Assembly (NCBI GenBank): GCA_916720285.1
Contig: CAKAQP010000127.1
Coordinates: 1 to 6,658, forward strand
Source: an uncultured Lachnoanaerobaculum sp.
GTDB lineage: Bacteria; Bacillota; Clostridia; Lachnospirales; Lachnospiraceae
DNA length: 6,658 bases
Direction: 5' to 3'
The translations under genes and the position numbers were made by a program. Below the pieces are notes generated by a model. The model did not search any database and had not been told where the DNA came from. It saw nothing but the letters and a program-made list of their open reading frames with translations. Positions 1-3,747 of this stretch are shown here, piece after piece; position 1 is the stretch's first letter, and each line of letters starts with the position of its first letter.

Positions 1-101
1 CCTATAAAACCATAAATATCTCCGGACTGTACAGAAATTGACAGGTTATCGACTACTTTTTTATCTCCATAAAATTTACTGAAATTCTTTATCTCCAACA
101 T
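1..101 (-). CDS. ABC transporter ATP-binding protein, N-terminal fragment
   Basis: Only the first 33 codons are in the window; the gene runs off the left edge. The protein begins MLEIKNFSKFYG and continues through a D-N-L-S-I-S-V strand to S-G-D-I-Y-G-F-I-G. This is the usual first beta strand, A-loop aromatic (Tyr11) and lead-in to Walker A of ABC ATPases of the ABC-2 export type. The Walker A Gly-Lys-Ser/Thr itself lies outside the window. The start is supported by AGGAG at 106-110, four bases upstream. The gene follows tetR on the same strand and has a copy of the TetR operator in its leader, so it is probably the target of that regulator, as in many drug or peptide efflux ABC systems. The substrate cannot be told from this fragment. 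Confidence 0.85.
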   Translation of the reverse strand, partial: MLEIKNFSKFYGDKKVVDNLSISVQSGDIYGFI

Positions 102-113
102 AATTCTCCTTTA

Positions 114-142
114 TTGACAAATTGTCAGTTATTCTTTAAAAT
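114..142 (+). promoter_or_regulatory. possible plus-strand promoter overlapping TetR operator 2
   Basis: TTGACA at 114-119, a 17-base spacer, then TAAAAT at 137-142. The operator starts at the second base of the -35, exactly as in the tetR promoter. It points away from the ABC gene and directly into a terminator-like hairpin (146-168), with no gene downstream on this strand. It may be fortuitous in AT-rich DNA, or a leftover. Confidence 0.25.
115..127. promoter_or_regulatory. TetR operator copy 2, in the ABC gene leader
   Basis: A perfect palindrome TGACAA-A-TTGTCA, identical in both arms to the site in the tetR promoter (858-870). It lies 14-26 bases upstream of the ABC ATPase start, just before the AGGAG. 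Repression of the ABC gene by TetR bound here is inferred. Binding between promoter and ribosome site would block transcription by roadblock. Confidence 0.8.
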
Positions 143-145
143 AAA

Positions 146-176
146 CGACAGCATATTATCAGCTGTCGATTTTTTT
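146..176. terminator. hairpin terminator downstream of tetR
   Basis: CGACAGC (146-152) pairs with GCTGTCG (162-168) around a nine-base loop. The plus strand follows with seven T's (170-176). The minus strand, in which tetR is read, continues as TTTATTTT. It therefore probably works in both directions, ending tetR transcription about 35 bases after its stop. The minus-strand loop also contains TGATAATAT, a possible extended -10 for the ABC gene, but no good -35 is visible. Confidence 0.6.
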
Positions 177-203
177 ATGTATATAAAAATCAATCTCTTA
201 TCT

Positions 204-821
204 TTAATCTCTAAAGAGCCTTTTCGCATTTAAGCTTTGTTCAAGCATTGTCTTAAATGCATTTAAATAATTATTGACAGGTTCTTTTTTTGAACATTTT
301 ATGCTCATGTTATTTGATACAAAAACATATGCCGTCATAAGAAACTCTGCCGTTTCTGTCGGATATTTTACAGAAAAATTCTTTTCCGCTATCCCTTGAT
401 TTATAATTTTTTCAAAATATACTGTAAGCTTTTCAACCAGCTTATGGGATAACTTATCTATCATATATTGATTTTCTTTAAGTTCAACTGTTTTTTGCAG
501 TACCGTATCCTCTGCAGTAATATTTTGTGAAGATATAATTGTGATATCTATAAAAGACCTGATTTTTTCTATAGCGGATTTATCTTCATCATAGACGATA
601 CTGTAAATATCTTTCAACAATCTCTCTGAATATCTTTCTACAAGACAATATAAAATATCCTCCTTATTTTTGAAATGATAATATAATAATCCTCTTGATA
701 TATTTACTTTATCGACTATATCCTGAGTTGTTGTATTGGTATACCCCTTCTCCATAAAAAGTATCATTGCAGCATCCATAATCTCGGTACGCCGTATTTC
801 AGGTTCTTTTACATCTCTCAT
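204..821 (-). CDS. TetR/AcrR family transcriptional repressor
   Basis: A 205-residue protein of normal TetR length. The N-terminal DNA-binding domain occupies about residues 9-56: helix 1 (R-R-T-E-I-M-D-A-A-M-I-L-F), the G-Y-T-N-T-T-T-Q-D-I motif, and a helix-turn-helix (31-50) ending in the typical G-L-L-Y-Y-H-F-K-N-K-E-D-I-L. The rest is a helical ligand and dimer domain with no recognisable ligand signature. The start is taken at ATG 819-821 because GGAGG lies six bases upstream (828-832). Two upstream in-frame starts (TTG at 873-875, ATG at 840-842) lie in or before the promoter and cannot be translated from it. The gene is probably autorepressed through the palindrome at 858-870 and controls the ABC gene downstream through 115-127. 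The inducer is unknown. Confidence 0.93.
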   Translation of the reverse strand: MRDVKEPEIRRTEIMDAAMILFMEKGYTNTTTQDIVDKVNISRGLLYYHFKNKEDILYCLVERYSERLLKDIYSIVYDEDKSAIEKIRSFIDITIISSQNITAEDTVLQKTVELKENQYMIDKLSHKLVEKLTVYFEKIINQGIAEKNFSVKYPTETAEFLMTAYVFVSNNMSIKCSKKEPVNNYLNAFKTMLEQSLNAKRLFRD

Positions 822-827
822 TTTATA

Positions 828-832
828 CCTCC
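828..832 (-). promoter_or_regulatory. ribosome binding site fixing the tetR start
   Basis: GGAGG on the minus strand, six bases before ATG 819-821. It selects this start over the longer open frame, which would run back through the operator and promoter. Confidence 0.85.
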
Positions 833-842
833 GCTCAGTCAT

Positions 843-871
843 ATAATACACTTTAACTGACAAGTTGTCAA
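843..871 (-). promoter_or_regulatory. tetR promoter
   Basis: On the minus strand TTGACA (866-871), a 17-base spacer, then TATTAT (843-848): a near-consensus sigma-A promoter. Transcription should start near 836, giving a leader of about 15 bases that contains the GGAGG. Confidence 0.85.
858..870. promoter_or_regulatory. TetR operator copy 1, in the tetR promoter
   Basis: Perfect palindrome TGACAA-G-TTGTCA overlapping the -35 hexamer and the spacer of the tetR promoter. Bound repressor would exclude RNA polymerase. The only other copy found in the window is at 115-127. Confidence 0.85.
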
Positions 872-898
872 TCAATTTTTGTGTATATCAACGCAAAA

Positions 899-933
899 TA
901 CCTGCAAAGCAGATATAATCTACAATGCAGGTA
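899..933 (-). terminator. long hairpin between the orphan AbiE promoter and tetR
   Basis: TACCTGCA and TGCAGGTA form an eight-base stem. Inside, after a symmetric TT/TT internal loop, a second six-base stem (GTAGAT with ATCTGC, one U-G pair) closes a three-base loop. The U-G pair exists only in minus-strand RNA; on the plus strand it is a C-A mismatch, so the structure favours a minus-strand transcript. The tail on that strand is TTTT followed by GCG, so it is a modest terminator. It would separate the orphan promoter at 975-1003 from the tetR promoter. Confidence 0.55.
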
Positions 934-952
934 AGGGTATTTTGTCATCCAT
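920..952 (-). pseudogene. ten-codon stub of a second abiEi 5' end
   Basis: The frame reads MDDKIPLPAL then TAG. It has the same start context as abiEi at 3042: an AAGGG (961-965) eight bases upstream, a G-A-T-A-A-T or G-A-G-A-A-T before the ATG, and first codons M-D-D-K-I against M-D-E-R-N-I. Similarity to abiEi ends after about four codons, and the stop falls inside the hairpin at 899-933. I read it as the broken 5' end of a lost abiEi copy. It could instead serve as a leader peptide. Confidence 0.5.
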
Positions 953-960
953 ATTATCAG

Positions 961-1003
961 CCCTTTTCGCTACTATTTTAAATTTTGGTAGCGAAAAAGT
1001 AAA
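961..1003 (-). promoter_or_regulatory. orphan AbiE-type promoter and inverted-repeat operator
   Basis: On the minus strand TTTACT (998-1003), a 17-base spacer and TAAAAT (975-980). Around the -10 lie the arms CTTTTCGCTAC and GTAGCGAAAAG, 14 bases apart. The arms, their spacing, the promoter hexamers and the downstream ribosome site match the abiE promoter at 3052-3093 nearly base for base over about 55 bases; flanking DNA does not match. No abiEi or abiEii coding region follows. If AbiEi is a trans-acting repressor, it should also bind here. Confidence 0.7.
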
Positions 1004-1200
1004 TTGTTCCGGGCTTTCTACTTTTTTTATTTCTTCCACTAATATATGTATTGTAGATGCCGGATACATTTCAGACGGCTTCTTATTTGTATTTTTAACA
1101 CATATATTATAGTTCTTTAACTATACCTTTAAATTTGTAGTTCTGACCTATATATGCTATCATTCAGATATGCTTAAAAAAGAATTTAAGGAGAGTAATG
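1004..1200. other. stretch without a confident gene
   Basis: No intact gene is seen between the orphan AbiE operator and the antitoxin remnant. It holds a perfect seven-base inverted repeat (TATAGTT-CTTT-AACTATA, 1108-1125) of unknown role. The minus strand stays open for 66 codons (920-1120) in the frame of the abiEi stub. The plus strand holds a short frame ending over the antitoxin start, described separately. Confidence 0.5.
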
Positions 1201-1208
1201 ATGGCTAA
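1113..1208 (+). pseudogene. possible C-terminal remnant of a HigB/RelE-like toxin
   Basis: A 31-codon open frame, without a start, that ends F-V-V-L-T-Y ... M-L-K-K-E-F-K-E-S-N-D-G and stops at 1206-1208, overlapping the antitoxin start by eight bases. In HigBA-type pairs the toxin precedes the antitoxin, often overlaps its start, and contains an I-V-L-T/L-H strand followed by a K-K-T-Q-K-T-P segment. The strand-like F-V-V-L-T is here but the K-K-T-Q motif is not. Position and overlap are suggestive; the sequence match is weak. Confidence 0.2.
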
Positions 1209-1452
1209 TGTTAAATTTGATGATTATTTAAATGATGAGCTAAAAAACAATGACTTCAAAAACGGATACCTGAATGAAAAAACTATTTTAGAAAGCTCTC
1301 TCAATGTTGCAAGTACCGGACTGCCTCAAAGACAACTTACTGAAATATTTCATGTTTCAAAATCTACAATTGCAAGAATTTAATGTGGATGTAATACCGG
1401 TATAGAAACAATAAATAAACTTGCAATTGGCAAAAAACTTACTACCCGTTAA
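1201..1452 (+). pseudogene. HigA/XRE-type antitoxin, inactivated by a nonsense codon
   Basis: The frame begins M-A-N-V-K-F-D-D-Y-L-N, the hallmark start of a family of small helix-turn-helix antitoxins. It continues through a helix-turn-helix (Q-R-Q-L-T-E-I-F-H-V-S-K-S-T-I-A-R-I, about residues 43-60). At 1381-1383 a TAA stands where the family has GAA (the Glu of A-R-I-E). The same frame then continues with C-G-C-N-T-G-I-E-T-I-N-K-L-A-I-G-K-K-L-T-T-R, the expected C-terminus, to TAA at 1450-1452. Short gaps against the usual A-S-A-R-x-x-x-G-L-T-Q and L-G-K-K-L segments suggest further decay. AAGGAG (1188-1193) is seven bases before ATG 1201, which is preferred over ATG 1198. The truncated 60-residue product keeps the recognition helix, so some DNA binding is not excluded. 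No intact toxin is nearby. Confidence 0.8.
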
Positions 1453-1489
1453 TATAAAATACTATTTTTATAGTTTCAAAACGAAATGC

Positions 1490-1534
1490 AAATACACTTC
1501 AAAGCCGCTAAAACACAGGGTTTGAAGTGTATTT
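1490..1534. terminator. 14-bp hairpin between convergent units
   Basis: AAATACACTTCAAA (1490-1503) is the exact complement of TTTGAAGTGTATTT (1521-1534), with a 17-base loop containing a CC/GG pairing. The plus strand ends in TTTTATATTT, the minus strand in TTTGCATTTCG. It lies between the antitoxin remnant (plus) and abiEii (minus), so it is probably a bidirectional terminator. Confidence 0.7.
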
Positions 1535-1546
1535 TATATTTCAAAA

Positions 1547-1559
1547 CTGTCAAAGACAG
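1547..1559 (-). terminator. small hairpin downstream of abiEii
   Basis: CTGTC-TTT-GACAG on the minus strand, followed by TTTTG, about 50 bases past the abiEii stop. It is weak alone and could act with the larger hairpin at 1490-1534. Confidence 0.3.
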
Positions 1560-1612
1560 AACTATATAAAAAATATCTCATTTTCAGGAACAATCTACAA
1601 TATCGTTATTTT

Positions 1613-2452
1613 TTACTCAACCATTGTTCTTAATGTTCTCGTGCTTCCTATTACATCATCCCATTCTAATGTACCTACGTAATAGTTGTTTTTTCGATAG
1701 TTCTTCCATTGCTGCTTCATCACTTCATCATCAGCAATCTTATTGATAACATCATCTATCATCACAATCCGCTCAGTAGACTCTCTTCTCTTACATGTAG
1801 CATAAAATGCAGATTTCATTGTATCTCTGTCAATAGTCACTACATCTTGCTCAAGTAAAACATGTATATCATAGAAATCTCTCATTCTTGTATTAGCTTC
1901 AGCTCTTACCATGATGGTTTCAAGTTTTTCTGCAAGAAGTGTCTCCAAATTGTACGCCCAAAGATTAATTGATCTGTCCTCAATAATAAGTGGTAACTTA
2001 TATGCTACCGCCCTCGGCGTAATCTCATCGCCTGTTGAGATATCGACCTTAATGGTCTGTTTTAACTTATCCATCGTACATTCTATCATAAAACGAATAC
2101 CTTCATACTCGTGACCTTCCATAATATCCTGTACCTTAGTTATACGAAAAGCAACTCCGTCCTCTAGTTTAACTGCTATTATTTCTTCCAAAATCTTCTG
2201 TGCTGACCTCTTATTTAAAGGAAGTGATTTTACTGTAGTATCTACATCCATAGTTGAACGCATATCCACACCTACCAGAGAAGATACTAAAAGTCCTCCC
2301 TTCAACACAAAGTTGTCTCTATATTGTGATAAAGAAACTCTCTCCAAAAGTCGCTCCATCAGATATATTCTTAGTATTATCTGCGATTTGTCACTGTCAC
2401 CACCTGCTTTATTTTTTATCTTTGCCTTTACAGCTGTAGCATTTTTAATCAT
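1613..2452 (-). CDS. abiEii: AbiEii toxin, nucleotidyltransferase (abortive infection, type IV TA)
   Basis: A 279-residue protein of the AbiEii/AbiGii (DUF1814, MenT-like) nucleotidyltransferase family. Visible motifs in order: K-G-G-L-L (51-55), then R-S-T-M-D-V-D-T with the paired metal-binding Asp69 and Asp71; K-V-D-I-S (135-139) with the third acidic residue Asp137; and the family C-terminal motif A-E-K-L-E-T-I (174-180) with Arg183 and R-D-F-Y-D (191-195). All expected active-site residues are present and length is normal, so the toxin looks functional. Relatives transfer nucleotides to RNA targets such as tRNA 3' ends (MenT) or depend on GTP (AbiEii), halting growth during phage infection; the exact target here is unknown. 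The ATG overlaps the abiEi stop (ATGA, 2449-2452), with AGAGG seven bases upstream, so the two genes are translationally coupled. Confidence 0.93.
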   Translation of the reverse strand: MIKNATAVKAKIKNKAGGDSDKSQIILRIYLMERLLERVSLSQYRDNFVLKGGLLVSSLVGVDMRSTMDVDTTVKSLPLNKRSAQKILEEIIAVKLEDGVAFRITKVQDIMEGHEYEGIRFMIECTMDKLKQTIKVDISTGDEITPRAVAYKLPLIIEDRSINLWAYNLETLLAEKLETIMVRAEANTRMRDFYDIHVLLEQDVVTIDRDTMKSAFYATCKRRESTERIVMIDDVINKIADDEVMKQQWKNYRKNNYYVGTLEWDDVIGSTRTLRTMVE

Positions 2453-3042
2453 AACAATACCTCTGCATATTGCCTCACCTTATCTGAGACCCCCATAATA
2501 CCTGCATATTCCATGAGATTATGAATATTTTTTTTACTATCTGAAAAATATGATGTCAAAGCCTTTTGGAATACTTGAATATCCATTCTTTTCTTATTCT
2601 TGATAATATCACATATACAACGCTCTTTGTCGTAGATTCTCACAGTATTACCGATAAAAGTCTGCGCCTTTGTCAAGCCCAGATCTAACCATTCCTGTCT
2701 TACCGTATGTACTACAACACCTCTATCTTTTAGATGTTTCGCATTATAACCTCGTCCAACAGTAATTACCGGTGAAAAAGGCTCTCTGTCGGAAAGATTA
2801 TGAATATACAGGGCTGTTTCATGGGAAAAAACAATTTTTCTATTTCTTAGCTGAATCGAATAAAGTCTGTCTTCCCATGCATCAGGTGAAATGTATATTC
2901 CGGGTGCAATCTTTTCCATTTCATTCTTACGGACATAATCCAAAACAGAATACTTTGACAATCCTTCATTTTGAGCTTCAACCAGTCTAATATAACCATT
3001 CCGTTCTTCAAGTAACCTATCAATAATATTTCTTTCATCCAT
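2449..3042 (-). CDS. abiEi: AbiEi antitoxin and transcriptional repressor
   Basis: A 197-residue protein of the AbiEi family. Residues 1-60 form the winged-helix part, with G-L-S-K-Y-S-V-L-D-Y-V-R (27-38) and the typical I-A-P-G-I-Y turn (45-50). The C-terminal antitoxin domain shows S-H-E-T-A-L-Y-I-H-N-L-S-D (73-85) and Y-D-K-E-R-C-I-C-D-I-I-K (137-148). In type IV AbiE systems AbiEi counteracts the toxin without a stable complex and represses its own promoter by binding inverted repeats. The start at 3042 is chosen because AGAGG lies eight bases upstream and the transcript starts near 3058; an ATG at 3141 in the same frame lies upstream of the promoter. The promoter at 3065-3093 carries a matching inverted repeat. 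Nothing appears broken. Confidence 0.93.
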   Translation of the reverse strand: MDERNIIDRLLEERNGYIRLVEAQNEGLSKYSVLDYVRKNEMEKIAPGIYISPDAWEDRLYSIQLRNRKIVFSHETALYIHNLSDREPFSPVITVGRGYNAKHLKDRGVVVHTVRQEWLDLGLTKAQTFIGNTVRIYDKERCICDIIKNKKRMDIQVFQKALTSYFSDSKKNIHNLMEYAGIMGVSDKVRQYAEVLL

Positions 3043-3051
3043 ATTCTCAAC

Positions 3052-3089
3052 CTCTTTCGCTACAATTTTAATTTTTTGTAGCGAAAAAG
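3052..3089. promoter_or_regulatory. AbiE operator, 14-bp inverted repeat
   Basis: The arms CTCTTTCGCTACAA (3052-3065) and TTGTAGCGAAAAAG (3076-3089) are inverted repeats with one mismatch and a ten-base spacer. One arm fills the promoter spacer and -35 edge; the other runs from the -10 over the start site to the ribosome site. AbiEi of known systems binds such repeats cooperatively, so autorepression here is a family-based inference. A near copy lies at 962-999. Confidence 0.8.
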
Positions 3090-3093
3090 TCAA
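3065..3093 (-). promoter_or_regulatory. abiE operon promoter
   Basis: On the minus strand TTGACT (3088-3093), a 17-base spacer and TAAAAT (3065-3070). Predicted start near 3058, about 15 bases before the abiEi ATG. Confidence 0.8.
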
Positions 3094-3102
3094 TATAAAT
3101 AT

Positions 3103-3137
3103 AAAAAAGCAGAAACCCCAATCTATGAAGTTTCTGC
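3103..3137 (-). terminator. terminator between the dead RloB gene and abiE
   Basis: On the minus strand GCAGAAAC (3130-3137) pairs with GTTTCTGC (3109-3116) around a 13-base loop, followed directly by six T's (3103-3108) and ATATTT. It would stop transcription from the AbiL-like remnant before the abiE promoter. Confidence 0.7.
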
Positions 3138-3171
3138 CCATTTATTATCTTTAAAATCAAAGGAAATCTCT

Positions 3172-3323
3172 TTAATTTCCTATAAATTTTACTTCTATAT
3201 GTCTTTCAATATCTGTCACTATGAGATAATACCCCAGTAGCGGTGTTCTTGTCTCCACACGTTTATTACGGTCTTTTCTTTTTCCGGCTCTACACTCACT
3301 TGGCTTTTCTCCCCCTTTTTCAT
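3172..3323 (-). pseudogene. RloB/AbiLii-like nuclease, N-terminal remnant
   Basis: After a frameshift the minus strand encodes K-R-K-D-R-N-K-R-V-E-T-R-T-P-L-L-G-Y-Y-L, then I-V-T-D-I-E. This is the characteristic N-terminus of RloB-domain proteins (basic run, then G-Y-Y-L-I-V-T-D). The ATG at 3321-3323 has GGGAGGG nine bases upstream but reads into a different frame, which ends early. One missing base in the G run (minus strand, 3311-3315) restores M-K-K-G-G-E-K-P-S-E and joins it to the RloB frame. The frame ends at TAA 3172-3174, so only about 50 of the usual roughly 200 residues remain. A short following frame (3123-3179, E-I-K-E-I-S-F-D-F-K-D) is of unknown origin. The ATG overlaps the stop of the ATPase remnant (TAATG), showing the original two-gene operon. 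Confidence 0.7.
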
Positions 3324-3718
3324 TATATATTACCCTCCCTAAGTACTTTCATAGGCTTTAATGCCGGAATTGTACCATAGTTTCCTGCCATATATCATGC
3401 GTTGTAAAAGTAAGCTGTGTATTTCTTGTATTTATCTCAGGTGATAAAAATGTCAATATAATATTTCTAACAAGCATGGGATTGTAGTCCGGCATTTAGT
3501 TCATCTACAAACAATGTAGCACCCTTGTCTAAAACCTCTTTCACCGAAGGATATAAAGCAAACATTTTTAAAGTTCCACCGGACTCTTCTTTTAAAGATA
3601 TAGAAGACATTCCTTCACTACCAACCTTTTTATGAATTGTATCTATTACATATTTGTTATCTGTATTCTCTTCTCCATCCGATTGATATTCCTCTACATT
3701 AAAATCCCTTATTGACAC
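3323..3718 (-). pseudogene. AAA ATPase of an AbiL/RloA-like system, C-terminal remnant
   Basis: Three pieces of one ATPase gene (COG1106/AAA_21 type) lie in order. Piece 1 (3478-3718) encodes I-R-D-F-N-V-E-E-Y, then the signature-like S-G-G-T-L-K-M-F-A-L-Y-P and the Walker B strand T-L-F-V-D-E-L-N-A-G-L. One extra base near 3479-3483 (CAATCCC for CATCCC) shifts the frame and stops it at 3467. Piece 2 (from 3477) resumes with M-L-V-R-N-I-I-L-T-F-L and the H-loop T-T-H-D-I-W-Q. It is then joined by a deletion to piece 3 (3323-3385), G-N-Y-G-T-I-P-A-L-K-P-M-K-V-L to TAA, the C-terminus. The N-terminal half with Walker A is missing; homology stops near 3718 at the radical SAM promoter. In AbiL/RloAB systems this ATPase works with the RloB protein encoded just downstream. 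Confidence 0.75.
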
Positions 3719-3741
3719 ACGAACATATGTTTGTGTATAAT
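3712..3741 (+). promoter_or_regulatory. promoter of the radical SAM operon
   Basis: TTGACA (3712-3717), an 18-base spacer and TATAAT (3736-3741): both hexamers perfect. The expected start point, about seven bases past the -10, falls on or next to the A of ATG 3748. Confidence 0.85.
3720..3733. promoter_or_regulatory. LexA-type SOS box 1
   Basis: CGAACATATGTTTG matches the Gram-positive SOS operator pattern CGAAC-N4-GTTYG and fills the promoter spacer, where bound LexA would block polymerase. It fits the predicted DNA-repair role of the operon. Confidence 0.8.
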
Positions 3742-3747
3742 TTATTT

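Noticed and set aside
822..875. Longer tetR reading frame starting at TTG 873-875 or ATG 840-842
   Set aside because: The extension covers the operator and the -35/-10 of the tetR promoter; GGAGG sits before ATG 819-821 and the shorter protein fits the family.
879..1112. 77-codon plus-strand ORF
   Set aside because: It is the antisense of the orphan AbiE operator and the tetR upstream hairpin, has no ribosome site and no family resemblance.
1911..2990. Several 60-70 codon plus-strand ORFs opposite abiEii and abiEi
   Set aside because: They lie entirely antisense to two well-supported genes and show no domain features.
3043..3141. Longer abiEi frame starting at ATG 3141
   Set aside because: It would translate through the abiE promoter, operator and an upstream terminator; ATG 3042 has a proper ribosome site and gives the normal family N-terminus.
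3712..3747. Radical SAM start at TTG 3712
   Set aside because: The TTG is the first half of the -35 hexamer, so it is not in the mRNA made from this promoter.
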